From Pseudomonas alkylphenolica (GTDB lineage Bacteria; Pseudomonadota; Gammaproteobacteria; Pseudomonadales; Pseudomonadaceae), in contig NZ_QJRG01000047.1 of assembly GCF_004025535.1 (NCBI RefSeq), forward strand, positions 496,001-560,000: 64,000 nt of DNA. Reading direction: 5' to 3'. Within the stretch, counting starts at the first letter, position 1; each line of letters starts with the position of its first letter. Shown one piece after another: positions 43,901 to 51,918 of this stretch. Made by a program: the position numbers and the translations under genes. The notes below the pieces were generated by a model. That model was not told where the DNA came from. It ran no database searches and worked only from the letters and a program-made list of their open reading frames with translations.

Positions 43901-46900
43901 AGGCGCTCGTTTGTCCAATTACCAACAAGCTGCTGGATACGACCTTCAAAGGATTTACGCCTTACCTACCAGCGCATTTGGATTTCTCCAAGCTTACCGA
44001 TGAGAAACGTAAGAGTTTTATGTGTGAGCCGGTAGAGCTACCTAGTGTTTGGGAATTTGATCGCTCACAAGAAGACTATGCTCCGGGCCTTGCGAAAATC
44101 AGAGCTCAGGTCGCGGCAGATGTTCACATCACCGACTTGCGTGCGCGTAATCTTTGGACAGATATCAATGACAGATCGGTTGAAGGCGGCTTCTATTACC
44201 GCACTGCTGAGCATTCGGCGCAGCAGTCTTCCGAGCGCCTTGGCTCATATGAAGATATGTTCAAAAAGGGCCAGATCAACGTCCTGAATTGCTCCACTAC
44301 CATGGAGATGGGTGTCGATATTGGCGGTATCTCCGCCGTGGTGATGAACAACGTGCCGCCACATCCGGCCAACTATCTTCAGCGTGCTGGCCGAGCAGGC
44401 CGCAGCAAAGAGTCCCGAGCACTGGCTTATACACTTTGCAAAAACAATCCTCATGACCAGCAGGTCTTTGCCAACCCTAGCTGGCCATTTGAAACAAAAA
44501 TACCTGCACCGGCTGTAGCGCTGAACTCTGCTCGGCTTGTACAGCGGCATGTGAATTCGTTGGTGCTGTCTGATTTCCTCTGCAATGTCGTTGGCCCAAC
44601 TCAAACTGAGAAAACCAGTCTTAACGCGCAGTGGTTCTATGACGATACGAATGGTAGCTCGCAGTGTGACCGCTTTTTTGAACGTTTGGGGCTCGCTGTT
44701 TGCGACGTCGATGAGGCGCTGTCGCTATTGGTAAAGGGAACCGCCCTGGCAGGTATCACGCCTGATCAGCTGCGCAGGCGCTCAATGGATCAGTTGAAGG
44801 CGTTACAAGGCCGCTGGTTGGGGAGTTACCGCTATCTGCTGTCAGAAGAGCAGCAGGCAAAGCCTAACAGCCCTTACCTAAAGCGCATTCAGGTCGAGAA
44901 AGCCCGTCACTGCAATGAGTACCTGTTGCGTGATCTATCTGCTCGCACTTTCTTACCGGGCTATGGATTTCCTACTGATGTAGTCAACTTCGATAATTTC
45001 ACGATTGAGGACTATATCCGCGAGGGGGGAACTGAGAGGAAGGTAAAGCACGACCGTGAGGATAATGTGTCCCGGTATAAGGGGCTTCCTTCTCGCAACC
45101 TGGCGATTGCCATTCGGGAGTATGCGCCGGGAGCCGAGATTGTTTTGGATGGACGAGTCTTCAGATCAGCTGGTGTTTCGTTGCATTGGCACAATCTCAA
45201 CGCGGATACCAAAGAAGCTCAGAAGATGGACATCGCGTGGCGTTGTGACGTTTGCGGCGAGCTCGGCTATGAAGAGGGCTTGGTCAAAAGTGATGAGCTG
45301 ACGTGCACCAACAATGAATGCCTCGCCATCATTAAGTCGGCAAATATCCGCAAGGTGCTGCAGCCATCTGGTTTTGTTACTGATGCCTATCAGTCAGCCT
45401 CGAACGATATTCAGCATCAAAAATTTGTACCTGTTGAAACTGCATGGGTCTTTGTGAGGGCGGCCAAAACCCCATTACCAAATCCGGCGGTAGGAGCAAT
45501 GGCCTATGGCACGGAAGGCCAGGTTTTTCATCACAGCTCCGGCGAGAACGGTGCTGGTTTTGCACTATGCATGAGTTGTGGTCGTGCGGTATCAATGCTG
45601 TCAGCAGACGAGTTCCCGCCAGGCCTCTCCCCATCCGGCGAACACTTTCCACCCCGGCCTAGCAAAGCCGATAAAGACCAGAACAATAAAAGGCTGCCTT
45701 GCCAAGGCAGCGGCAGTATTGTGCCCAATGTCAGCTTGGGTGTTACCTCCTTTACTGACGTGTTCGAGTTGACGCTGCATCATCCAGTAAGTGGGGAGTA
45801 CATCGCAGATAACGACCAAGGGCGTTGTATCGCCATGACCTTGGCTGTGGCCATGCGTTCAGCGCTTGCCGAGATACTAGGGATTTCGGCCTCTGAACTT
45901 GGTTACGCAACACGACCAAGCAAGCTGGAAAACGGCCAGCCCATCAGGATTTTGCAGCTTTATGACGTGATCAGTGGTGGTGCAGGCTTCGCTTCAAGTG
46001 CTCCCCTGCATGTCGAAAATCTGTTGAGCAAGATGGTTAAAACTCTGCAATGTGCTCATTGTGAGAGCGGTTGCAGTGAATGCCTATTGGACTCTCAGAC
46101 GCGACATGATCATGACAAACTTGATCGAAAACAGGCCAAGGACTGGTTGGGCGATGACTTCGTCCACTACGTCGGCCTTTCCTTGGAAGACAAGCTGTCC
46201 TTGCCAGATGGGAAATATGCGCCTGGCAGTATCGAAAGCGTTTTGCGTCGTTTGATCAATGAAGGCGTAGAGAAAGTTACGCTGGTAGCTGCAGGAGATC
46301 CGAGTGAATGGGATCTACTTGCCCCGCAATTCCGTAAGGCAATCCAGCGCTATTTGAATATTGATGAAGTGGCCGTCGAGCTTCTTGTGCCAGATGACAT
46401 CACCGATGAAGATCTTTTGCAGGATCTGCAGCGCCTTTCGCTCCTTGGTGTAAGCGTCGGCTGCTATTCGTCTGATTGCGAAAAGCATGTCGTCGCACAG
46501 GCAAGCAGGGCGGGCGAGATAATTACGCTCGCCTCGCGCTCTGAGCTGGCAGCTGTTCCAGGTCGTTGGTGGCATCAGAGTGATTCACTGGTGGTGACTT
46601 CCCGGTCTCAACCTGCACTCTGTTGGCGTGCACTTGACCTTGCAAGTGCAGGGAGCAAGCCAGCCGACAGTAGCGTGATAATAGACTTGCCAATTCACCA
46701 GGAACTCAACGGCCCGTTGCTGACGTTTGGCGATCGCTTCTGGTCGCTTCTCGCAGAAAACGCGCAAATTGCGGATGTACTGAAAACTGCAAATATTTGC
46801 AGAATCAGGTACTCGGATCGATATATCCAAAACCCATCCGCGATCACGATTTTGGGTACATTGTTCAGTTTTCTAAAAGGGCGTATTGCTGCCGATGCTG

Positions 46901-47301
46901 ACGTTCGGGTTTCTACGCTGTTCAAGCCTGGAAAGCTGCAAGGCCGCAAGGCTTTTGATGATTGGTCCAGAAAGGACGACTTTGAGTTTTTCGTCAGCAA
47001 ATGGTTGTCAGCTATGGCCAGCCATACCGTGCATCTCGCTGTTGAGACCTCAAATCGTGACATCCCCCATCGTCGCCGACTTGATTTGGAATTTGAGGAT
47101 GGCAGAAGCCTGAAAGTCAGGTTCGATCAAGGAATTGCGTACTGGCAGGTTCGTTTTCGCTCTCATGCAGACATGTGGTTTGACTTTGATCTTGAGGCCC
47201 GGGATCAGGTGATGCACATGGCTAAAGTGGTTGAAACAGCTCAGGTGCAGAATTCAGAGCAGAAATGGTCGACGGATGTGCTCGTGGAACTCAACGACTA
47301 A
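40966..47301 (+). CDS. druE: probable DruE, giant DEAH helicase with DUF1998-type cysteine cluster
   Basis: 2111 aa SF2 helicase. Q-motif-like FTHQLASW (about 103), Walker A VTSGTGSGKTE (about 122), Walker B LDEAHTY (about 262), SAT in VATSATIAG (about 300), motif VI LQRAGRAGRSKES (about 1137). Cysteine groups: CSCG...CNDC (about 482), CDVCG...CTNNEC (about 1427), and CAHCESGCSECL (about 1696), the last typical of DUF1998/MZB. The C-terminal 400 residues are unassigned. Length and pairing match DruE. Alternative: DISARM DrmA/DrmB, rejected because no drmC or methylase is adjacent and both helicase and DUF1998 parts are in one chain. Confidence 0.8.
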   Translation: MDKYFSALVDQALSRTTESTLSVLSITDPGLREHLGGLMRAECGKEGSFLAPPLFEQTFGWEESPFTMAQLAAQEQLLSKEIVASLDGKANGRYRFGSSWRPFTHQLASWRSLLDKKHSVVVTSGTGSGKTECFMVPVLDDLYREYRDAGSKPLVGVRALFLYPLNALINSQRERLNAWTQSFGSGIRYCLYNGNTEELQAKKRTEQRERPNEILSRELMREQPAPILVTNGTMLEYMMVRQVDAPIVRKSREQKSLRWIVLDEAHTYVGSQAAELALQLRRVMTSFGVTPKDVRFVATSATIAGDDAAEQLKQFLSDLSGVPVTQIDVWGGKRVIPELASCQQQPVTLQTLELMSPVNQDDPEIHPDRYEALVHSPIAHELRNVLVNAPKPLKLTEMASHMSRDQGRSLTQDEILRWLDLCSGTRPNESEPAFLKLRAHFFQRTTHGLWACFDKHCSAKNGTPLKEKWPFGYVYVNQRQACSCGSPVFELVFCNDCNEPHLLARDHGGKLIQWESSAGDEFSLQAETSVEDDADSPDGKLLARTPLVLGTVDGDGPSYIPVEFDKYAGSFMDVSGERVPLRINDLDVVCSRKDCSYSGYQGAFPFRRAMLGGPFYVANAVPTVLEYCQDYQDDEQKSEFGPQSLPGRGRRLITFTDSRQGTARMAVRMQQEAERSRLRGLVVEILNWHQKSQGNAQVLSSSVDPEVLQQLIAKAQEDVALYRSLGIKEEIRVAEDKVARFTALLAAASGVKVRPALVSLAWSELVNELKKRADLQEKGPMLLANKYQKPEIFKETDGPQKLAEMLLFREFMRRPKRQNSLETQGLVKVSYLGLEKIQEAPAYWELKGLTLDDWRDFLKVALDFYVRESSFIQMTEEWKDWIGSRFSSKTLRNPESKEADENRVKRWPQIRNGNHSHRLTKLLLLGAGLTPSSSSDVDLVNAWLRAAWQQLTRPGAALKSDENRYYLPREHMLFLLVDQALVCPITNKLLDTTFKGFTPYLPAHLDFSKLTDEKRKSFMCEPVELPSVWEFDRSQEDYAPGLAKIRAQVAADVHITDLRARNLWTDINDRSVEGGFYYRTAEHSAQQSSERLGSYEDMFKKGQINVLNCSTTMEMGVDIGGISAVVMNNVPPHPANYLQRAGRAGRSKESRALAYTLCKNNPHDQQVFANPSWPFETKIPAPAVALNSARLVQRHVNSLVLSDFLCNVVGPTQTEKTSLNAQWFYDDTNGSSQCDRFFERLGLAVCDVDEALSLLVKGTALAGITPDQLRRRSMDQLKALQGRWLGSYRYLLSEEQQAKPNSPYLKRIQVEKARHCNEYLLRDLSARTFLPGYGFPTDVVNFDNFTIEDYIREGGTERKVKHDREDNVSRYKGLPSRNLAIAIREYAPGAEIVLDGRVFRSAGVSLHWHNLNADTKEAQKMDIAWRCDVCGELGYEEGLVKSDELTCTNNECLAIIKSANIRKVLQPSGFVTDAYQSASNDIQHQKFVPVETAWVFVRAAKTPLPNPAVGAMAYGTEGQVFHHSSGENGAGFALCMSCGRAVSMLSADEFPPGLSPSGEHFPPRPSKADKDQNNKRLPCQGSGSIVPNVSLGVTSFTDVFELTLHHPVSGEYIADNDQGRCIAMTLAVAMRSALAEILGISASELGYATRPSKLENGQPIRILQLYDVISGGAGFASSAPLHVENLLSKMVKTLQCAHCESGCSECLLDSQTRHDHDKLDRKQAKDWLGDDFVHYVGLSLEDKLSLPDGKYAPGSIESVLRRLINEGVEKVTLVAAGDPSEWDLLAPQFRKAIQRYLNIDEVAVELLVPDDITDEDLLQDLQRLSLLGVSVGCYSSDCEKHVVAQASRAGEIITLASRSELAAVPGRWWHQSDSLVVTSRSQPALCWRALDLASAGSKPADSSVIIDLPIHQELNGPLLTFGDRFWSLLAENAQIADVLKTANICRIRYSDRYIQNPSAITILGTLFSFLKGRIAADADVRVSTLFKPGKLQGRKAFDDWSRKDDFEFFVSKWLSAMASHTVHLAVETSNRDIPHRRRLDLEFEDGRSLKVRFDQGIAYWQVRFRSHADMWFDFDLEARDQVMHMAKVVETAQVQNSEQKWSTDVLVELND

Positions 47302-47606
47302 CTCATATTGTTCTGGCCTCCGGCGGTTGCTCCAATGACGATCGGCAGGGGCCTTTTGCTCGCCTAATCAATGGCGAGCACTCCTCCAAAGCCACCCGCT
47401 TTGCGATGTATTGGTGAGTGATGGTTGGGAGCGCTGTCAGGTGTGCAGTGAGATGCGCTCATTTGTTTTGCTGTCGCAGCGGGAACACGCATATCCATTA
47501 GCTCGCCATCAACGGCCATTTCAAGGTTGTCCGGTACTTCACAGACAATTACAGGAGTAGCGGGAACAGACCTTCCGAACTCCAGCATTGAGGGCGAGCT
47601 TAGGAG
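47302..47606. other. gap after defence cassette, one weak ORF
   Basis: About 305 bases. A 74-codon minus-strand frame at 47364-47588 (MLEFGRSVPATPVIV...) follows the RadC tail on the same strand. It contains VPDNLEMAVDGELMDMRVP, which reads like real protein, but no family is recognised. No clear terminator for druE was seen. Confidence 0.3.
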
Positions 47607-47767
47607 CTATATGTAACCTCGTTTGGAAAATGACACGCAACCTTCATGGCCCAGCACCACATGATCGAACATTCGGATGTTGACCATGTTCAGAGCGTTC
47701 TTGAGGGTGGTGGTGAGTATGCGATCGGCTTGGTTAGCTCCAAGTCGCCTGTGGGATGATTGTGAGC
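47607..47767 (-). pseudogene. radC: RadC-type (JAB domain) protein, C-terminal fragment
   Basis: Minus strand gives AHNHPTGDLELTK, the JAB metal-binding motif HNHPxGD, then after a one-base frameshift DRILTTTLKNALNMVNIRMF and DHVVLGHEGCVSFSKRGYI to a TAG at 47607-47609. RadC-like genes are common island cargo. The N-terminal part is missing and the frame is broken near 47735, so it is a relic. Confidence 0.75.
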
Positions 47768-47841
47768 CATTATCCCGCCTGCGGCGTTGTGGACTGACCA
47801 GTGGCTGGTGGTTGGCCTGGGCCAGTGCGGTGCCAGCCAGT

Positions 47842-48111
47842 GACGAGTTCGTGGAACAGCAATTTGCCCTGTTTCAGATCAAATACCCACAATCGTTGTT
47901 CGGTCGAGGGCAGGGAATAATCGATCACGGCTAGCCTCTGTGCCGGAGCAGTGCCTTGAGCGCGGATACATTGGCTGGCACGAACCGCCAGGGCAATGAC
48001 CTTGGCATTGGCATTCGGAGCCGCTTTGGCTAGCGCGACTTCAAGCAAATCGGCGTAGGCTGGGGGTATGAAGGCCGAGAGATTAAGGATTATCCATGGT
48101 GCAATTAACAA
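47842..48111 (-). pseudogene. YkuD_2-type L,D-transpeptidase-like protein, truncated
   Basis: From TTG at 48109-48111: a signal peptide (LIAPWIILNLSAFIPPAYA), then LAVRASQC, AQRLAVIDYSLPSTEQRLWV and FDLKQGKLLFHELV, the N-terminal block of the YkuD_2 (murein L,D-transpeptidase catalytic-domain-like) family. After residue 90 the family sequence stops and unrelated residues run to 47770. The catalytic His/Cys region is gone. The break adjoins the RadC relic, showing an insertion or deletion cut the gene. Its 5' end overlaps the start of the divergent transpeptidase. Confidence 0.7.
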
Positions 48112-49847
48112 GGTTAATCGTCATAAGCAGTGCTTTTGTAATGGTCTTTCTGATCAACTGCACTGCGCTGGGTGAAACGTCGCAGATCGAGTCGGTATCT
48201 CCTCAAGTCAGTCCGGCCACTGCAGCGCCTGACGATATCGTTGGTCAAGCGATCCAGGCCGCGTTTGAACCCCTGGAGTCGTCATTTCCTCCCTTGATTA
48301 CCTCTCGCAAGCATCAGCGTGCGGACATCAATCGCGTTGTTCTCGATTTCTATTCCCATCGTAACTATCGCGCCGCCTGGACAGACGGGCGCGATGTCAC
48401 CCAGTTGCTCAAGAGCCTGAATGACACACACGCCGACGGCCTGAACCCGGCGGACTTCCGGGGCGGCGAGTTGGCCGAGGCTCAATTGTTGTTGCAGGCC
48501 TCCGCGCCGACGCCAGCGCAAACGGCGGCTTTTGATATCGCGCTGACCCGCACCTACATCACCGCGCTTCTGCAATTGCGGCGCGGCAAGGTCAACCCGT
48601 CGCGGCTGGATTTTCATTGGAACTTCGACCCGGTCGGTGTGGATCCCCGTGAAGATGTGAACAGTTTCTTTGCTGCCCTGGATGCTCACGATGTGGCCGG
48701 TGCGTTCGTCCAGGCGCCGCCGCAAGAGCCGGTTTATAGCAACATGCGTGATGCATTGGCGCAGTTGCGTCAGGTTCGTGATGCCGGCGGTTGGCCGAAA
48801 GTCGCCGAAGGACAGTCACTCAAGCCGGGGATGGACGGCGCTGTGGTCGCACAGTTGCGTGCCCGTCTGGTGGCCGGTGGTTATCTGGAACCACATAAGG
48901 GCAAGCGCAGCAATTACGACGATAAAGTCATTGCTGCGGTGAAGAAGTATCAGGCCGATCAGTATCTTGGCGTGGATGGCGTAGCTGGGGCGGCGACCCT
49001 GGCGGCGCTGAATGTGCCTGTCGAGGCACGGATTGATCAGGTCCGGGTGAACATGGAACGGGCGCGCTGGCTGCTCTACAAACTCCATGGCACTTTTGTC
49101 GTTGTCGATATCGCCGGCTACAAAGTGGCGTTTTACCGCGACGGCAAACCCATCTGGCGTTCCCGGGTGCAGGTCGGCAAGCCTGTGCGCAGCACCCCGG
49201 TGTTTCAGTCCGAGATCACCTACATTACCTTCAACCCCACCTGGACTGTGCCGCCGACGATTCTGGTCAAGGATATGCTGCCCAAGATTCAGCAGAATCC
49301 AGGTTACCTGGCGGCCAGCCGGATCAGGGTCCTTGATCGGGCTGGCAATGAACTCGATCCGGCGAACGTCGACTGGTACAACGCGCGCGGCCTCACGCTG
49401 CGCCAGGATGCCGGCCCTACCAACTCGTTAGGGCGGGTGGTCATTCGTTTCCCCAACGACTATGCGATTTTCCTGCACGACACGCCGCATCGCGAGTTGT
49501 TCGCCAAGTCCGTGCGCACCACCAGCTCCGGATGTATTCGGGTGGAGAATCCACTGCAGTTGGTCGAACTGTTGTTCAACGACCCGGTGCGCTGGAACAG
49601 CGAGGGGATTCAAAAGCAGTTGGCCAATGGCAGGACCGAGAACATCAAGCTTCCGGTCAAGATACCGGTGTTGTTGGCCTATTGGACGGTCGATTTGAGC
49701 CCCGAGGGGCGGGTGACGTTCAAGCCCGACATTTATGGCTACGACACGCCGCTATTGCGGCAGTTGAATTCGCCTTCAAAACTGCCCGCCTTGGCGTTGC
49801 CGCAGGCAGAAACGACTATGGTGGTCACAGGGCAAACCCAGTTGTAG
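48096..49847 (+). CDS. L,D-transpeptidase, YcbB/LdtD type
   Basis: 583 aa, ATG at 48096 with AAGGA six bases upstream. N-terminal signal (RLIVISSAFVMVFLINCTALG) with a possible lipobox-like Cys. A scaffold domain is followed by a peptidoglycan-binding repeat (LKPGMDGAVVAQLRARL, about 245-305). The YkuD catalytic domain has the HDTP and TTSSGCIRVENP motif carrying the nucleophile Cys (about 475). Makes 3-3 crosslinks in peptidoglycan. Composition looks like the host chromosome. It ends about 50 bases before the integrase fragment. Confidence 0.9.
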   Translation: MVQLTRLIVISSAFVMVFLINCTALGETSQIESVSPQVSPATAAPDDIVGQAIQAAFEPLESSFPPLITSRKHQRADINRVVLDFYSHRNYRAAWTDGRDVTQLLKSLNDTHADGLNPADFRGGELAEAQLLLQASAPTPAQTAAFDIALTRTYITALLQLRRGKVNPSRLDFHWNFDPVGVDPREDVNSFFAALDAHDVAGAFVQAPPQEPVYSNMRDALAQLRQVRDAGGWPKVAEGQSLKPGMDGAVVAQLRARLVAGGYLEPHKGKRSNYDDKVIAAVKKYQADQYLGVDGVAGAATLAALNVPVEARIDQVRVNMERARWLLYKLHGTFVVVDIAGYKVAFYRDGKPIWRSRVQVGKPVRSTPVFQSEITYITFNPTWTVPPTILVKDMLPKIQQNPGYLAASRIRVLDRAGNELDPANVDWYNARGLTLRQDAGPTNSLGRVVIRFPNDYAIFLHDTPHRELFAKSVRTTSSGCIRVENPLQLVELLFNDPVRWNSEGIQKQLANGRTENIKLPVKIPVLLAYWTVDLSPEGRVTFKPDIYGYDTPLLRQLNSPSKLPALALPQAETTMVVTGQTQL

Positions 49848-49899
49848 ACAGCGCGTGAGCAACCAGGAATTGCGGCGCCCAACGATTGGAGCATGTCTT

Positions 49900-49993
49900 G
49901 TGGGCCTTCTTCTGCGTCACGCTCAATGTCGTCCTTCCTCATCACCAGTACGTCCGCTGGACGCTGGCCCGTCAGATACGCCAAATCCATGGC
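49900..49993 (-). pseudogene. integrase fragment, diverged copy
   Basis: 94 bases aligning with 27022-27129 of the broken integrase (108 bases), with a 14-base deletion and several mismatches. Encodes MDLAYLTGQRPADVLVMRKD, so the Gln codon CAG lost in the first copy is retained. Same orientation. The deletion breaks the frame. Confidence 0.85.
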
Positions 49994-50142
49994 TACGGTC
50001 GTCTGAAATCGGACATGGCTCATCTCGCCCGCCTACCGGCAGGCTGAAATATGTGTAGGAAATGTCGGTAACTGCCGGAACGACCGGCGAATCTGGGCTT
50101 CACGTGCTTTCCTCAAGGTTCGCCTACAGAGGAACGGACTCC

Positions 50143-50370
50143 ATGAAAGCGCTTGAGGGGATATCGAGGGTAATGAAGCTGGTGACAATGAGGGTGCTAC
50201 TGGTTGTGGCCTGCGCCAACTGGCTGCTGGAAGAGCGTGGCGTGCCATGGCACCGGGCAGTGTGGGTTGTTGTCGAGTTTGCCCTTGTGGTGCTGACGGC
50301 TGCGATCATTGCCGACCTGGTGCGGTGGTGTGCGGCGAGCAAAAAACGGCAGGCTCGAGGGGAGGCTTGA
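50143..50370 (+). CDS. small membrane protein, unknown
   Basis: 75 aa, ATG at 50143 behind AGAGGAACG. Two hydrophobic helices (KLVTMRVLLVVACANWLL and AVWVVVEFALVVLTAAIIAD) and a basic cytoplasmic tail (SKKRQARGEA). No family recognised. Lies just outside the island edge. Confidence 0.55.
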   Translation: MKALEGISRVMKLVTMRVLLVVACANWLLEERGVPWHRAVWVVVEFALVVLTAAIIADLVRWCAASKKRQARGEA

Positions 50371-50438
50371 GAGACTGCCAGTACGAGTGGAACCCCACAG
50401 GGTTTCAAATTCTCACTTAACGTTAGAAGGAAACTTGG

Positions 50439-50660
50439 ATGGCAACTCCATTTGAATCAATTCAGCAACTGATCAAAACCATGAATGGGTCTTCGTCGAT
50501 CTCGACTGAGATGAAGGCCGCAGCCGCAGAAGGTCTTGGCTACGCAGGGGGAGCGGACGCAAGGGCAGCGCTGATCAGAGTAATCAATGGAAGCTCTTCA
50601 ATAGCGGTTGAAGTGAAGACCGCAGCCGCCAAGGCGCTGGGGCATGCGGCTAGTCGCTGA
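50439..50660 (+). CDS. 73-aa HEAT-like repeat protein
   Basis: Two tandem units, each with NGSSSI, a T/VE-M/V-K step and AAA.GLG/ALG: NGSSSISTEMKAAAAEGLGY and NGSSSIAVEVKTAAAKALGH, 36 residues apart, as in PBS-lyase/HEAT repeats. ATG at 50439 behind AGAAGGAA. Likely a small scaffold or binding protein. Function unknown. Confidence 0.55.
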   Translation: MATPFESIQQLIKTMNGSSSISTEMKAAAAEGLGYAGGADARAALIRVINGSSSIAVEVKTAAAKALGHAASR

Positions 50661-50794
50661 AAAGGATTCGGCTTGATAACGTTCTGGTGAACGCCGATGG
50701 GGCCAGGGTGTTACTTACCCTGGCCCTGGTGATTACTGGTTGGCGTCGTATGGGCCATCTCCGGACGTCAATCGCCATGGCGTCGCCAAAGCAC

Positions 50795-50968
50795 TTACCG
50801 GAATGGCAACTGCCTCGAGTCCGTCACCAGCACGGGTTGAACAAAACCTTCGATATCACCCTCCAGCCACGCCTCTGAGTCGTTTAGCTTTTTGTATTTC
50901 AACCGCATGTTGACGGATTTGGACACGTCTATGAAGGCCGCATTTCGCTCCGGCCCATACGCTCTCAC
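50795..50968 (-). CDS. possible small hypothetical protein
   Basis: 57 codons from GTG at 50966-50968 (VRAYGPERNAAFIDVSKSVN), ending TDSRQLPFR. The text looks protein-like, but there is no clear ribosome site and no family. May be a gene remnant. The rest of 50661-51013 shows a GGCCAGGG...CCCTGGCC hairpin (about 50701-50725) and nothing else firm. Confidence 0.25.
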   Translation of the reverse strand: MRAYGPERNAAFIDVSKSVNMRLKYKKLNDSEAWLEGDIEGFVQPVLVTDSRQLPFR

Positions 50969-51013
50969 CTACACCGATTCCGTGCGATTATCGGTCACCG
51001 TCCCTTCTCTTAA

Positions 51014-51033
51014 ATTATCGATATGGTGATAAT
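51014..51033 (+). promoter_or_regulatory. candidate operator before IclR gene
   Basis: Inverted repeat ATTATC-N8-GATAAT ending seven bases before the ATG at 51040. Its place and symmetry suggest autoregulation by the encoded IclR-type protein. Confidence 0.5.
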
Positions 51034-51039
51034 TCTGTC

Positions 51040-51783
51040 ATGGATGTGAAAACAGCAGCCCGTGTATTCGAAGTGATCAACTTGTTTGCCGAAGTCCGGC
51101 AGCCGATGACCTACAGCGAAATTGCACGCCGAACCGAGATTCCCCTGTCCAGTTGCCATGCGCTGCTGCAGACCATGGTGGCCAAGGGTTTCCTTTATGC
51201 CCCGGGGGTCAAGGCTGGCTATTACCCGACTCAGCGCCTGTTACATGTTGCCCGCGATATCTGCAGCCAGGACCCGCTGGCCCTGGTGTTCCAGCCGCTG
51301 CTGGCGGGCCTGCGCGATGCCACTGGCGAGACCGCCGCACTGGCGACGCTGGCGGGCAATCGGGTGGTGTACCTGGAGGTGGTCGAGTCACGGCAGAAGA
51401 TCCGCTACAGCGACGAGCCGGGTGGCTTTATGTACGTACACGTCAGCGCCGCTGGCAAGGCGCTGCTGGGGGCGTTGAGCGTCAAGGCGCGCCGGCGCCT
51501 GCTCGACAGCTGTGAACCCCTGCCGTTGTCGACCGACGGTTCGGCCACCGAACGTAACGCTCTGGAACAGGAGATCGAGCAGGGCCTCGAGGACGGCTGG
51601 CACCGTTCTACGGGGGAGAACGTGGAGGATGTGGCGGCAGTAGCCCGCGGCTTCCTGATCAATGGCGAGCCTTTCGCGTTGGTCATCGCCGGCCCCAAGG
51701 CCCGGCTGCTGAAACATGAACACAGCACCGTCGAGGCACTGCTGGAAACCTATAAGCAAATCCCCGCATCACTGCTTGGCTGA
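51040..51783 (+). CDS. IclR-family transcriptional regulator
   Basis: 247 aa. N-terminal winged helix (residues 1-70: AARVFEVINLFAEVRQPMTY, IPLSSCHALLQTMVAKGFL). C-terminal GAF-like effector domain (residues 75-245) with GETAALATLAGNRVVYLEVV and HVSAAGKALLGAL. Upstream of, and co-oriented with, the transporter/isomerase genes, so it likely controls them in response to an aromatic or short-chain acid. Effector unknown. Confidence 0.9.
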   Translation: MDVKTAARVFEVINLFAEVRQPMTYSEIARRTEIPLSSCHALLQTMVAKGFLYAPGVKAGYYPTQRLLHVARDICSQDPLALVFQPLLAGLRDATGETAALATLAGNRVVYLEVVESRQKIRYSDEPGGFMYVHVSAAGKALLGALSVKARRRLLDSCEPLPLSTDGSATERNALEQEIEQGLEDGWHRSTGENVEDVAAVARGFLINGEPFALVIAGPKARLLKHEHSTVEALLETYKQIPASLLG

Positions 51784-51838
51784 ACGTCCCTGGTGGATGT
51801 AGGCGGGTGGAGCGGGGTTTAAAAGCAGCGTGCCTGAA

Positions 51839-51858
51839 GGCGCCGGTAACACCGGCGC
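51839..51858. other. GC-rich hairpin between iclR and transporter
   Basis: GGCGCCGGT-AA-CACCGGCGC in the 135-base gap. It lacks a T-tract, so partial attenuation is more likely than termination. Confidence 0.4.
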
Positions 51859-51918
51859 AAAGGGTTCAATTGCAAGCATCTCGTATCCAACACCTACTAC
51901 AACAACAGAGATTCATCC

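Larger units (their letters stand above)
26533..50010. mobile_element. composite genomic island at tRNA-Ser
   Basis: Starts at the tRNA-Ser 3' end with a (broken) tyrosine integrase. It contains phage recombination genes, several AT-rich orphan genes, a large defence cassette and gene fragments, and ends near a second integrase fragment at 49900-49993. Many genes are disrupted, so the phage part is a remnant. I could not find a copy of the tRNA 3' end at the right, so attR is not fixed. The L,D-transpeptidase at 48096 has host-like composition and may be chromosomal, in which case the true right edge would lie near 47.8 kb. Confidence 0.7.

Noticed and set aside
40966..47301. DISARM helicase (DrmA/DrmB) as identity for the 2111-aa protein
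   Set aside because: Helicase and DUF1998 parts are in one chain, no phospholipase-D-like drmC and no intact methylase nearby; pairing with the 1111-aa gene fits Druantia III better.
26533..50100. Direct repeat of the tRNA-Ser 3' end as attR
   Set aside because: I looked for the T-arm and acceptor sequence to the right of the island and saw no convincing copy.
50687..50878. 63-codon plus-strand frame
   Set aside because: Begins inside a GC hairpin, no ribosome site, composition not protein-like.
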